A stretch of 64,000 nucleotides of DNA from Bacillota bacterium. GTDB taxonomy: Bacteria; Bacillota; Clostridia; Lachnospirales; Lachnospiraceae. The notes beneath the pieces are model-generated. The model was not told the DNA's origin. It saw nothing but the letters and a program-made list of their open reading frames with translations, and did no database searches. Of the stretch, positions 1 through 8,572 are shown one piece after another (positions within the stretch are counted from its first letter, which is position 1; every line of letters begins with the position of its first letter). Location: positions 76,833 through 140,832 of the forward strand of contig JAEYOY010000015.1 in assembly GCA_023411215.1 (NCBI GenBank). Direction: 5' to 3'. The translations under genes and the position numbers were made by a program.

Positions 1-1
1 G

Positions 2-619
2 CATCCTTTGGAGGCATATGAGAATCGCATCAAGAAGAATGTGACAGCAAATTCCAATGATTTTAATATCGATGAAGAGACGGACAGACCAAGGGTAGAG
101 GATGGAAGGATTGAGATTATCGGTGGTATGGTCACCTCCAAGACAGTAAAGACTACTCGTAACAATAGTATGATGGCATTTATTACATTGGAGGATTTAT
201 TCGGTAATGTTGAGGTGATAATATTTCCGAAGGACTATGATAAATATAAATCCATGCTTGAGCCGGATCAGAAAATCTTCGTCCGCGGCAAGGTTACTGT
301 GGAAGAAGAGAAGGCAGCAAAGCTGATTTGTCAAGAAATTATTCCCTTTGACAGCATCCCACAGGAGGTATGGATCAAATACCCTAACCTGGAAGGCTTC
401 CAAAAAGATGAGCAATCCTTGTATCATTTATTGGATCAGTATGATGGCAATGATAGTGTGGTTATCTTCTGCGAAGCTGAAAAATGTATTAAAAAACTTC
501 CGAAAAGTAGAAATGTAAAGGCGGATAATGATTTAATCGGACAGCTGATTACAATATATACGGAAGAAAATGTGCGAATAACAGAAAAGAGTATTGAAAA
601 ATTAGGTAAAATAGATTAG
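2..619 (+). CDS. dnaE: DNA polymerase III alpha subunit, C-terminal part (5' truncated by window)
   Basis: This is the 3' end of the gene for the replicative polymerase alpha subunit. It reads in from before base 1: the first full codons give His-Pro-Leu-Glu, as in the conserved GHPLE stretch of DnaE, so the TTG at base 8 is not a start. The visible ~205 residues hold the OB-fold domain that follows the polymerase core (MAFITLEDLFGNVEVIIFP), which binds single-stranded template. The C-terminal tail after it is divergent. pfkA begins 42 bases downstream, a dnaE-pfkA order common in Firmicutes. Identification rests on the OB-fold and this order, since the catalytic PHP and palm domains lie outside the window. 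Confidence 0.9.
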   Translation, partial: HPLEAYENRIKKNVTANSNDFNIDEETDRPRVEDGRIEIIGGMVTSKTVKTTRNNSMMAFITLEDLFGNVEVIIFPKDYDKYKSMLEPDQKIFVRGKVTVEEEKAAKLICQEIIPFDSIPQEVWIKYPNLEGFQKDEQSLYHLLDQYDGNDSVVIFCEAEKCIKKLPKSRNVKADNDLIGQLITIYTEENVRITEKSIEKLGKID

Positions 620-661
620 AATACTGTAGTCTTTAGTTGTGATGATGCGGAGGTAAATATA

Positions 662-1633
662 ATGGGAAATATTAAAACAATCGGCGTGTTAACCAGTGGT
701 GGTGATGCGCCCGGCATGAATGCTGCTATCAGAGCGGTAGTAAGAACTGCTTTGGCCGCAGGTTGCCAGGTAAAAGGTATCATGAGAGGATTCTTAGGAC
801 TCTTAGAGGAAGACATCATAGATATGGATGCAAGAAGTGTATCTGATATTATTCAAAGGGGCGGAACTATACTGTATACGGCCCGTTGTTTAGAGATGCT
901 GAAGCCTGAGGTTCAGGACAAGGCAGCAGATATCTGTAGAAAGCATGGTATTGATGGTTTGGTGGTTATCGGCGGAGATGGTTCCTTTAAAGGAGCTCAG
1001 GTTTTGGCGAGAAGAGGCATTAATGCGGTTGGTCTTCCCGGAACCATTGATTTGGATATCGCCTGTACGGATTACACCATTGGTTTTGACACTGCAGTGA
1101 ATACGGCAATGGAAACAATTGATAAGGTAAGAGATACCTCAACTTCCCATGAAAGATGCAGCATTATAGAGGTTATGGGAAGACATGCAGGATTTATCGC
1201 TCTGTGGTGTGGTATCGCAAACGGTGCGGAAGAGATTCTTATTTCAGAGCGCTATGATTATGATGAGCAGAGAATCATCAATAATATCATTGAGAAGCGT
1301 AAGAAAGGCAAGAAACACTATATTATTGTAAATGCAGAAGGTGTTGGTGATTCTAATGGAATGGCTAAGAGAATTGAAGCAGCAACCGGGATGGAGACAA
1401 GAGCTACGATAATCGGTCATGCACAGAGAGGCGGAAGCCCTACCACCAGAGACCGTGTATATGCTTCTATGATGGGCGCAAAGGCAGTGGACCTACTGGT
1501 AGCAGGTCATAGTAAGCGTATCGTAGGATATAAAGACGGTAAATTCATTGATTATGATATTGAAGAAGCATTGGCGATGAAGAAGGATGTTGATCAATAT
1601 ATGTATGATCTGTCCATCCGATTATCCAAGTAA
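662..1633 (+). CDS. pfkA: ATP-dependent 6-phosphofructokinase
   Basis: Cytosolic glycolytic enzyme phosphorylating fructose 6-phosphate to fructose 1,6-bisphosphate. At 323 residues it has the family length. The N-terminal nucleotide loop is LTSGGDAPGMN (10-20). GGDGS is at 104-108; the glycine after the Asp is the residue typical of ATP users, where PPi enzymes carry Asp. The catalytic motif reads PGTIDLD (126-132): both aspartates are present, but the usual Asn between them is Leu. MGRHAG and the GHAQRGGSPT stretch of the substrate site are present. The start ATG follows GGAGG by a normal spacing. It probably shares a transcript with dnaE and ends at a hairpin near 1805-1847. Confidence 0.95.
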   Translation: MGNIKTIGVLTSGGDAPGMNAAIRAVVRTALAAGCQVKGIMRGFLGLLEEDIIDMDARSVSDIIQRGGTILYTARCLEMLKPEVQDKAADICRKHGIDGLVVIGGDGSFKGAQVLARRGINAVGLPGTIDLDIACTDYTIGFDTAVNTAMETIDKVRDTSTSHERCSIIEVMGRHAGFIALWCGIANGAEEILISERYDYDEQRIINNIIEKRKKGKKHYIIVNAEGVGDSNGMAKRIEAATGMETRATIIGHAQRGGSPTTRDRVYASMMGAKAVDLLVAGHSKRIVGYKDGKFIDYDIEEALAMKKDVDQYMYDLSIRLSK

Positions 1634-1639
1634 TTAGGG

Positions 1640-1850
1640 ATTTCAATAAAGCGAAAATCCTTGTATGGACTACGATTGGTATTTCCCTAAGGTAAATCCT
1701 TAGGGTCACCCATTGGTGAGAACGCTATATTCTTTCAGACAGTGAGTGAAGCGAATAAGTTAGTATGATGTATAAAGGAATATAGATGGTTGCGAGGTAG
1801 AAGAGGTTTTCACATAATGGATTCAACTATTATGGGAAAGCCTTTTTGGT
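1640..1850 (+). other. Hairpin-rich intergenic stretch, candidate structured RNA
   Basis: The 340-base gap between pfkA and the DUF523 gene holds nested complementary segments. They are GGATTT/AAATCC (1648-1671), a perfect CCCTAAGG/CCTTAGGG hairpin with a 5-base loop (1686-1706), TCACC/GGTGA (1707-1720), a long-range CTATATTC/GAATATAG pair (about 1725-1792), and a terminator-like stem. I do not recognise a known riboswitch or 6S, RNase P or tmRNA core. It could be a small RNA or only the pfkA 3' UTR. Confidence 0.3.
1805..1847 (+). terminator. Rho-independent terminator after pfkA
   Basis: The stem GGTTTTC-CATAAT pairs with ATTATG-GAAAGCC and is followed directly by a T run. It ends either the dnaE-pfkA transcript or the hairpin-rich RNA before it. 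Confidence 0.65.
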
Positions 1851-1973
1851 CATATACAAATATAAGATGAAACAGTTAACTGTTCACTTGTCCTGAATTG
1901 GCGAATATAAGTTATTTGTATGGCCTCTTACCTCCAATGCGAACTGTTATAGACTTTGAATAGGAGGAGTTAT

Positions 1974-2405
1974 ATGTATCTTGTAAGCGCTTGTTTGGCA
2001 GGAGTGAACTGTAGATATGATGGGAAGGACAGTGCAGATGAGAGGGTAATGGAACTAGTTAATCAGGGTAAGGCAATTCCTGTCTGCCCGGAGCAACTAG
2101 GAGGCTTATCAACACCCAGAATCAGCTGTGAGCTGGTAAATCAAACCGGGGACAAGAAGATTATTAATAAGGAGGGGACTGACCGCACCGAAGAATTTAA
2201 GCTAGGTGCAGAAAGAACCTTAGCAATCGCCAAGGCTTTAGGAGTCAGTAAGGCAATCATGAAATCCAAAAGTCCATCCTGTGGCTGTGGTCAGATTTAT
2301 GACGGAACCTTCTCAGGAACATTAATCCCAGGCAATGGAATGGCAGTGGAGCTACTATTGCAGAATGGTATTGAGGTCATTACGGAAAAGGGTTTTCCGT
2401 TATAG
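1974..2405 (+). CDS. DUF523 family protein
   Basis: Small cytosolic protein of 143 residues. It shows the family's cysteine signatures: CLAGVNCRYDG near the N-terminus, CPEQLGGLSTPR in the first third, and KSKSPSCGCG near the C-terminus. The conserved cysteines suggest metal or redox chemistry, but no reaction is established for the family. The start is set at the ATG at 1974, because AGGAGG at 1962-1967 lies 6 bases ahead; an upstream in-frame TTG would place that site inside the gene. A 14-base perfect palindrome (AACAGTTAACTGTT, 1871-1884) lies about 90 bases upstream and could be an operator. The gene stands alone between a terminator and the promoter of the next gene. Confidence 0.85.
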   Translation: MYLVSACLAGVNCRYDGKDSADERVMELVNQGKAIPVCPEQLGGLSTPRISCELVNQTGDKKIINKEGTDRTEEFKLGAERTLAIAKALGVSKAIMKSKSPSCGCGQIYDGTFSGTLIPGNGMAVELLLQNGIEVITEKGFPL

Positions 2406-2503
2406 TTCAGCCTACCAAGCTATTGTTAAGACGAGGGAGGAAATGTTCCCATGGATGAGGCGTTCCCATCTAAGGATATGAATTTAAATCTCTGAAATAA
2501 TTC

Positions 2504-2533
2504 TTGAAAATAATTAATATTTGTTGTTACAAT
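2504..2533 (+). promoter_or_regulatory. Sigma-A type promoter of the ABC exporter
   Basis: TTGAAA (2504-2509) and TACAAT (2528-2533) are separated by 18 bases. They lie about 30 bases before the exporter gene, which implies a short leader. Confidence 0.55.
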
Positions 2534-2568
2534 AGGAAGCACTATAATAAACGAAATGGGGAATGAGA

Positions 2569-4332
2569 ATGAGTGGGAGGACGAAAAAGCTTTTATCATA
2601 CTACAAACCACATCTGGCATTGTTCTTTGGGGACATGTTTTTTGCCTTACTGGCAGCAGGGATCTCATTAGTATTTCCGATGATTGTTCGGTACATTACG
2701 AATAATGTACTGGTTCAATATGAGATACCACAAGCAACACCGATTATACTCCGTCTGCTATTTGCTATGCTGGCATTAGCGATTCTTGAATATGTCAGCA
2801 TGTATTTCATTGCTTACCAGGGTCATATTATGGGTGCAAGAATGGAATATAATATGCGCAATGATCTTTTTGAGCATTTTCAGAAGCTTTCTTTTAACTA
2901 TTACGACAATCAGAAGACTGGTCAGTTGATGTCTCGAATTACCAATGATCTCTTCGATATATCGGAGTTATGCCATCATGGACCGGAGGATATCATCATT
3001 TCCTTGATTAAAATGATAGGCGCCTTCGTGATACTATTTAATATCAATGCATGGCTCACGCTTCTGATCTTTGTTTTTCTGCCTCCTATGTTTTTATTTG
3101 CGTTTTATATGAAAGGGAAGATGAGCAGAGCCTTTCGCAAGAATAGGGAGCGAATAGCTGAAATTAATGCCAGAGTGGAGGATAATCTGTCCGGTATCCG
3201 GGTGGTCAAATCCTTCGCCAATGAGGATGAGGAAATTGACAAGTTTCTTGAGAGTAATTCCAGATTCGTTGAGAGTAAAAGAAACAGCTATTGGAATATG
3301 GCTGGTTTCCATTCGGGGCTGACATTGTTCACCTCTTTCATCAATATTGCGATGATTGCCGGAGGAAGCTTATTCATCTCCCATGGTATTATCGGTATTT
3401 CGGATCTCCTTACCTTTCTGCTCTATATTAATACTCTGATTGATCCGGTAAAGAAGCTGATCAGCTTTACCGAGACCTTCCAGAACGGAATGACCGGCTT
3501 TGAACGCTTTTATGATATTCTGATGATTATGCCGGATATTGTGGATAAACCGAATGCCATAGCGTTGAAAGAGGTAAAAGGTAAGATAGAATTTGACAAT
3601 GTTGCCTTCAAATATAATGACACAACGAATGATGTGTTTCGTAATATCAGCCTTACCGTGGAAGCAGGCGATTATATTGCACTAGTTGGTTCCTCAGGGG
3701 TTGGTAAGACTACCATGTGCAGCCTTATACCGAGGTTTTATGAAGTATCGGAAGGTAGGATTGCAATTGATGGTAAGGATATAAGGGATCTTAGTCTGAA
3801 ATCACTTCGCAAAAATATCGGTATCGTTCAACAGGAGGTATATCTCTTTGCAGGAACGGTAATGGAGAACATTCGTTATGGCAATCTGGAGGCAACGGAA
3901 GAGGAAGTAATAGAAGCTGCTAAAAATGCCAATGCTCATGAATTCATTATGGAGTTGCCTGAGGGTTATAATACATACATCGGACAGCGGGGAATTAAGC
4001 TTTCCGGAGGACAGAAGCAGCGCTTAAGCATTGCCAGAGTATTCTTAAAGAACCCACCCATTCTGATCTTTGATGAAGCAACCTCCTCTCTCGACAACGA
4101 AAGTGAGAAGGTGGTTCAAGATTCTCTGGAGAAATTGGCAAAGAACCGTACTACCTTTGTAATTGCCCACCGTTTATCAACAATCAAGAACGCTAAGAAA
4201 ATCTTAGTGCTGACGGAGGATGGTATCAAGGAAACAGGTACTCATGATGAGCTTCTGAAACAGAATGGAATATATGCAAATCTATATCATATGACCTTCC
4301 GAAAGAGGGAAGAGTTAGCAGACACAAATTAA
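2569..4332 (+). CDS. ABC exporter, fused permease/ATPase half-transporter
   Basis: Membrane half-transporter of 587 residues, probably acting as a dimer to export lipids, drugs or peptides. The N-terminal ~310 residues form the six-helix type I exporter domain, with long cytoplasmic coupling segments. The C-terminal nucleotide-binding domain has Walker A GSSGVGKTT, the Q-loop in IVQQEVYLF, the signature LSGGQKQR, Walker B ILIFDEATSSLD and the switch His in IAHRLSTI. The ATG at 2569 is preferred over the one at 2563, because GGGG at 2558-2561 gives normal spacing only to the second. It has its own promoter and no partner subunit beside it, so it is likely a homodimer. The substrate cannot be told from sequence. 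Confidence 0.88.
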   Translation: MSGRTKKLLSYYKPHLALFFGDMFFALLAAGISLVFPMIVRYITNNVLVQYEIPQATPIILRLLFAMLALAILEYVSMYFIAYQGHIMGARMEYNMRNDLFEHFQKLSFNYYDNQKTGQLMSRITNDLFDISELCHHGPEDIIISLIKMIGAFVILFNINAWLTLLIFVFLPPMFLFAFYMKGKMSRAFRKNRERIAEINARVEDNLSGIRVVKSFANEDEEIDKFLESNSRFVESKRNSYWNMAGFHSGLTLFTSFINIAMIAGGSLFISHGIIGISDLLTFLLYINTLIDPVKKLISFTETFQNGMTGFERFYDILMIMPDIVDKPNAIALKEVKGKIEFDNVAFKYNDTTNDVFRNISLTVEAGDYIALVGSSGVGKTTMCSLIPRFYEVSEGRIAIDGKDIRDLSLKSLRKNIGIVQQEVYLFAGTVMENIRYGNLEATEEEVIEAAKNANAHEFIMELPEGYNTYIGQRGIKLSGGQKQRLSIARVFLKNPPILIFDEATSSLDNESEKVVQDSLEKLAKNRTTFVIAHRLSTIKNAKKILVLTEDGIKETGTHDELLKQNGIYANLYHMTFRKREELADTN

Positions 4333-4367
4333 TTCAAAGGGTAGGTATGTTATGTTAGATTGAAAAA
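4324..4367 (+). repeat. Short dispersed repeat, copy 1 (with 15746-15788)
   Basis: It overlaps the stop codon of the exporter gene. The block around TAATTCAAAGGGTAGG recurs at 15746-15788, with identity extending to about 40 bases (roughly three quarters identical). The function is unknown. Confidence 0.55.
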
Positions 4368-4488
4368 CAAATTTTATAATCGGCGAATGTGTGCTGCCTT
4401 CCAAATTTGAGGCACTTTGGCAGCAGCAATGAGTATTGTGTATCGATACATAGCCGGATTGGGCTTATTATAGGATACCACGACGTAA

Positions 4489-4643
4489 GGAAGGAAGATG
4501 ATAGGCTCCCTGTAATGCACTGTTTGACGGACAGATTGCTGTTTTGTATGTTTTATAAGCGAACATTTATGTTCGATTTAAGCATACAAAACAGTGAGAT
4601 GTCCGGCAACCTGTGTGTGAAGGGAGCCTATCATCTTCCTTCC
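4489..4643. repeat. Long inverted-repeat (hairpin) element, copy 1
   Basis: A ~155-bp near-palindrome. The outer 23 bases (4489-4511) are exactly repeated in inverted form at 4621-4643. The inner arms share TGTTTTGTATG and CGGACA, and the apex is GAACAT-TT-ATGTTC. A related copy lies at 20284-20450. It sits in a 620-base non-coding gap (4333-4952). An open frame crossing it is a product of the repeat. It resembles a MITE or large REP-type element and encodes no protein. Confidence 0.8.
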
Positions 4644-4952
4644 GTATTTTTGATTGTAAATGATATTATTCAAAGATGCAGTGTTTACAAAAAGTTCATA
4701 CATATTTCTCGCTTTTTCATGGAACGATTCATAGCATACTCGCGTCTAATTGTTAAGAAAGGGAGAGAAGACTGTGCATCCACACATCAATCATCACATT
4801 AGAAAATTAGTGATGAATAATTTCTATTATTTACATCATCCATCTATCCATGTATACTATTATATGTTTAAAGGCGCTAACAAAAAATGCCTATTTTTGA
4901 GCTTTCATCAAATCAAAGGATGATAATAGGTATAGTATAGGGGGATAACGGG

Positions 4953-5501
4953 ATGCAAAAGGATAATCCGAAGGATCTCTTCGAAAATGAACCTGGGTAT
5001 GATATAGAAACTCTCATGCGACAGTACGGTAACGATGTGTTGCGAACAGCATATATGTATGTAAAGGACATTCATACCGCGGAGGATATTTTTCAAGATG
5101 TCTTTATAAAAGTCAATCAGAAGCTTTCTACCTTTGAAGGTAATTCCAGTATAAAAACCTGGATCATCAGAATTACAATCAACACCTGCAAAGATCACTT
5201 AAAGAGTGCCTGGAATCGCAGGGTGGTACCAATGATGGATTACCAAGAGGATGCGATCATTAGCGAAACTGACTATGATGAAGTAGAGCGACAAGATACG
5301 AAGGAATTGATTAAGAAATCGGTTCTTTCCTTACCGGCAAAATATAAGGATGTAGTATTGTGTGTATATTTTCAAGATATGACAATCACGGAAGCTGCGA
5401 AGACATTGAACATAGCAGAAGGAACCGCAAAAAGCAGGCTTTCACGAGCCCGGCAGAAATTAAAAACTTTTTTGGAAGGGAGGATTTCAGATGAAATATA
5501 A
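4953..5501 (+). CDS. ECF-type RNA polymerase sigma factor
   Basis: Alternative sigma factor of 182 residues. Region 2 (about 20-90) contains the core-binding and -10 recognition helix (DIHTAEDIFQDVFIKV) and the aromatic-rich TFEGNSSIKTWIIRI segment. Region 4 (about 118-172) is a helix-turn-helix: LPAKYKDVVLCVYFQ, then TITEAAKTLNIAEGTAKSRL. There is no region 3, as expected for this class. The start ATG follows GGGGG by 8 bases. The next gene begins 11 bases before this stop and encodes a single-span membrane protein, the usual position of a cognate anti-sigma factor. The signal sensed is unknown. Confidence 0.9.
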   Translation: MQKDNPKDLFENEPGYDIETLMRQYGNDVLRTAYMYVKDIHTAEDIFQDVFIKVNQKLSTFEGNSSIKTWIIRITINTCKDHLKSAWNRRVVPMMDYQEDAIISETDYDEVERQDTKELIKKSVLSLPAKYKDVVLCVYFQDMTITEAAKTLNIAEGTAKSRLSRARQKLKTFLEGRISDEI

Positions 5502-6498
5502 TGATAAAGATAAAAATGATAAGATAGAACTGGATGAACTGAATATCAAATCACATCTGAACACTTCTCTTGATTTAAGCGGTATTAGTGTTTCTGAGGA
5601 TTTATTTAATAGAACACTTGCTGCAATTAGGGAGCAGTCCTTAAGCGGCAAGGAAGAAGCTACAAATACTAGCACCACAAAGCCCACAAGGAAAATTATA
5701 GCATGGAACCGTTATATCCGTGGATTCGCAGGAGTAGCGGCTGCTGTTGTTATCGTAGTAATTGGATACAACTTGATGCAGAGTATCCCGATCGGTATGA
5801 AAAAATCCGCTAATTTAGCCGAACCCGAAATGGCAGTATCAATGGATAGCGCCACTGAAACAGCCCCTTCAGAAAAAATGAAGGGAGAGGAAAATCAGAC
5901 CTTTGATGCCTCTGCGATAACGGAGAAGGAAGATGAAAATCTATATACGATCACGGCAGAGGCCGGTGCACCGGAGAATGGAAGTACAGACGCGGATGGC
6001 GGCGCTGCTTTATCCGATAGTACTATGTCAGAAGCGACAGTACCAGCTACTGAGAATGAGGAGTTGAAGAGTTCTGACCGGATTATGACTCAGACTCAGG
6101 AATTTGCAGCGGAAACTCCTAGCACCGATAATGGGGTTACTTATACCTTCCGCGAGATATTTTTACCGACTCCTGAGCAGGCAGAATACGTCACCATATC
6201 GGATAATCTGAGTGATGCATCAATAACTCTGACACAACCGGATGATATTGAGGCCTTCTATATCATCATGGATAGCTATCAGTATAGCAGTACGGGAATT
6301 GATTCTATGATCGAGTCGAATTATTCGGTTGAGATGAATAGTCCGGAAATAGGTTCCTTGTATACAATGCTGATAGGAAGAAATCTGACGGTGCGCTATA
6401 CACAGGGAGAGAATACAATAGAGAATATTTATTATGTAAAAGAAGATACAGAGTTCAAACAGAGCTTAGATGAATTTTTTTCCGAACGAAGTGAATAG
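5491..6498 (+). CDS. Membrane-anchored protein, probable anti-sigma partner of the ECF factor
   Basis: Protein of 335 residues with a cytoplasmic N-terminus of ~75 residues, one membrane span (about 76-94, GFAGVAAAVVIVVIGYNL) and an extracytoplasmic part. The first ~130 outside residues are Glu/Ser/Thr-rich and look disordered. A folded C-terminal domain (about 205-335) begins near VTYTFREIFLPTPEQ. It is translationally coupled to the sigma factor by an 11-base overlap, and its site GGGAGG lies inside the sigma gene. No zinc-binding anti-sigma motif (HxxxCxxC) is visible, so the anti-sigma role is inferred from position and topology. A terminator follows at 6524-6572. Confidence 0.65.
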   Translation: MKYNDKDKNDKIELDELNIKSHLNTSLDLSGISVSEDLFNRTLAAIREQSLSGKEEATNTSTTKPTRKIIAWNRYIRGFAGVAAAVVIVVIGYNLMQSIPIGMKKSANLAEPEMAVSMDSATETAPSEKMKGEENQTFDASAITEKEDENLYTITAEAGAPENGSTDADGGAALSDSTMSEATVPATENEELKSSDRIMTQTQEFAAETPSTDNGVTYTFREIFLPTPEQAEYVTISDNLSDASITLTQPDDIEAFYIIMDSYQYSSTGIDSMIESNYSVEMNSPEIGSLYTMLIGRNLTVRYTQGENTIENIYYVKEDTEFKQSLDEFFSERSE

Positions 6499-6523
6499 AT
6501 AATTAGACGGTAGACATTAAAAT

Positions 6524-6572
6524 AGGTTCTTGCAATGGCTGTTTGGCAGCTGTTGCGAGAACCTTTGTTGTT
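6524..6572. terminator. Terminator hairpin between convergent genes
   Basis: AGGTTCTTGCAA pairs with TTGCGAGAACCT around an inner GCTG/CAGC pair. It is followed by a T-rich tract and could serve both the sigma operon and the opposing small gene. Confidence 0.75.
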
Positions 6573-6586
6573 TGGCCTTTTTCGTA

Positions 6587-6862
6587 TTAGTGCAGGTCCT
6601 CTTCCTCGCTAGTCTCTTCGGTAGGAGTCGTCTCTTTGGCCTCGGACTCTTTCTCCTCCTCGGAGCCTAAGTTAATCGGAACATAACCTCTTGTCTCTTC
6701 TGTATCCTCTTCATCAGTGTCAAAATCCTCAAAATCATCTTCAAAATCATCGAAATCGTCGGAGGAATCCTTCTTAAAATAGTTCTTATAAACAAAATAA
6801 GCACCAGTAGCAATCGATGCCAGAGTTAGCGTACCAAATAAAAACTTTCCAAACTTCTTCAT
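6587..6862 (-). CDS. Small acidic membrane-anchored protein
   Basis: Hypothetical protein of 91 residues. A hydrophobic N-terminal segment (FGKFLFGTLTLASIATGAYFVY) can act as a membrane anchor. The remainder is strongly acidic: an Asp/Phe-rich block (DDFDDFEDDFEDFDTDEED), then Glu/Thr-rich sequence. The ATG at 6862 is preferred over an upstream TTG at 6868, since AGGAT lies ahead of it at workable spacing. It is transcribed toward the sigma operon and shares its terminator region. Similar short YtxH-like proteins are common in Lachnospiraceae; no function is known. Confidence 0.65.
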   Translation of the reverse strand: MKKFGKFLFGTLTLASIATGAYFVYKNYFKKDSSDDFDDFEDDFEDFDTDEEDTEETRGYVPINLGSEEEKESEAKETTPTEETSEEEDLH

Positions 6863-7124
6863 GGGCAAATCATCCTTTCTGTTTTAATATAATTATATAC
6901 TATTATCTCATTATAATGCTGTTTCCAGTAAAAATAAAGTAAAAGTTCTATAAACAGTAAATCCTGCTAAAATACGTTACAGAAAGAATTTTAAGGAGAT
7001 TAGCTGAGTTCTGATTTTTATACTTAAGTAATTATTACTGCAAGATTAGCATATAAGACAGCTAAATAATAAGTAAAAAAAGCTTTTCATACTTATACCT
7101 AGCTGTCAATTTACGATTATTTAC

Positions 7125-7153
7125 TTTACATTTCATTTTAAATATCTTATTAT
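7125..7153 (+). promoter_or_regulatory. Promoter of the glycosyltransferase gene
   Basis: TTTACA (7125-7130), a 17-base spacer and TATTAT (7148-7153) lie 50 bases before the gene. The rest of the 6869-7202 gap is AT-rich and I see nothing else in it. Confidence 0.6.
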
Positions 7154-7202
7154 GAAATGGACTGTGAGGATAATACATTAGAGGGAAAGGTAGGAAGAAA
7201 TT

Positions 7203-8423
7203 ATGAACATAGGCCTGTTTTCAGAGACCTATTATCCTGAAATTAATGGAGTTGCAACCTCTGTATACATGTTGAAAAATGAGATGGAGAAGCGGGGGCA
7301 TAATGTGTATGTATTTACGACCACAACACCCGGTTCGCCGGAGCATGAGCATAATGTTTTCCGTGTTCCCAGCATTCCGTTTATTTTTATAACGGAGCGG
7401 AGGGTCGGTTTATTTTACCATCCCAAACTGGCTCATATCATTAAGAAGTTAAATCTTGATATTATCCATACTCATACAGAGTTTTCTCTTGGTATTTTTG
7501 GGCGTATCATGGCGAAGGAGTTAAAGCTTGCCGTGGTTCACACATATCATACAATCTATGAGGATTATACGCATTATCTAACCCATTTTAAGGCTCTGGA
7601 TCGAAGAGCGAAGGCCTTTGCCCGCACCTATACCAAGGTGTGTTGCAATACGGTGGAACAGGTGGTAGTTCCTACTGAGAAGACAAAAAATCTTCTCATG
7701 ACTTACAGTGTGCATAAGGATATCTCGGTTGTACCCACCGGAATAGATTTGAGTAAGTTTGAAAAGAGCAAATATACATCGGAAGAAGTCAATCAGCTGA
7801 AGGAAAGCTATGGGATCCGACCTGAGGATAAGGTTATGTTGTATCTGGGTAGAGTATCGCAAGAGAAGAATATCGGCGAGATTATTGCCGCCATGCCTGA
7901 ATATATGGCGCGACGGGAACAGGTGAAATTTGTAATCGTAGGAAGTGGTCCTGCACTGGATAAGCTGCAGGGAATGGTATCGGAGCTGGGTTTGTCGGAT
8001 CGTTTTATTTTTACCGGAGCCAGACCTTGGGATACCATCGGACTCTATTACCGTTTAGGAGATGTGTTTGTCAGTGCGTCAAAGAGTGAGACACAGGGAC
8101 TTACCTATATTGAAGCAATGGCTTCCGGTCTTCCTGTAGTGGCAAAAGAGGATCAGTGTCTGGAGGATATTCTGGAGCAGGGAGTGAACGGTTACGCCTT
8201 CACCGATGACCAGGGCCTTTTCTATGGACTGGATCAGGTGTTGTTTGAGGACAAGGTAACCGATTATAGTGGCAATGCAATTGATAAAGTGAAAAAATAT
8301 TCTATGCAGGAGTTTGCTTACCAGATCGAAAAGGTATATCAACAGGTAATATCAAGGGACAGGGTGTTCTGCAAACGGCCTGTATATGACACAAAGAAAA
8401 TAAAGAGGTTTAGTATTAAGTGA
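7203..8423 (+). CDS. GT4-family glycosyltransferase (diacylglycerol glucosyltransferase-like)
   Basis: Retaining GT-B glycosyltransferase of 406 residues. The N-terminal acceptor domain opens with MNIGLFSETYYPEINGVATSV, the typical start of enzymes that glycosylate diacylglycerol or phosphatidylinositol-type lipids. The C-terminal nucleotide-sugar domain has the linker stretch VPTGIDLSKF, LGRVSQEKNI and the E-x7-E motif in SETQGLTYIEAMASG (around residue 295). It probably acts at the inner membrane face in glycolipid or lipoteichoic-acid anchor synthesis. The exact sugar and acceptor are inferred from the N-terminus only. It is a single gene with its own promoter, followed by two hairpins. 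Confidence 0.85.
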   Translation: MNIGLFSETYYPEINGVATSVYMLKNEMEKRGHNVYVFTTTTPGSPEHEHNVFRVPSIPFIFITERRVGLFYHPKLAHIIKKLNLDIIHTHTEFSLGIFGRIMAKELKLAVVHTYHTIYEDYTHYLTHFKALDRRAKAFARTYTKVCCNTVEQVVVPTEKTKNLLMTYSVHKDISVVPTGIDLSKFEKSKYTSEEVNQLKESYGIRPEDKVMLYLGRVSQEKNIGEIIAAMPEYMARREQVKFVIVGSGPALDKLQGMVSELGLSDRFIFTGARPWDTIGLYYRLGDVFVSASKSETQGLTYIEAMASGLPVVAKEDQCLEDILEQGVNGYAFTDDQGLFYGLDQVLFEDKVTDYSGNAIDKVKKYSMQEFAYQIEKVYQQVISRDRVFCKRPVYDTKKIKRFSIK

Positions 8424-8436
8424 TCGTGTGAATAAA

Positions 8437-8485
8437 GGATTTTTATAAAACAAAAATCCTCGGGAAGAAGCTGTGTTCTTCCGGG
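8437..8485 (+). terminator. Double hairpin downstream of the glycosyltransferase
   Basis: Two adjacent stems, GGATTTTT/AAAAATCC and CGGGAAGAA/TTCTTCCGG. No clear T run follows, so termination is possible but not certain. Confidence 0.45.
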
Positions 8486-8572
8486 CTGTGACTGTAAGCA
8501 AAGAGGTAGCTTATTAAAGAGCAGACGTGAATTAATATAAATACTTTTATGAGAGATAGGAGGATGGATGTT

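Noticed and set aside
662..1633. PPi-dependent phosphofructokinase
   Set aside because: The GGDGS loop has the ATP-type glycine; the only unusual residue is the Leu in PGTIDLD.
4389..4802. 137-residue open frame in the gap before the ECF sigma gene
   Set aside because: It runs straight through the long inverted repeat, so its length follows from the palindrome. There is no good ribosome site.
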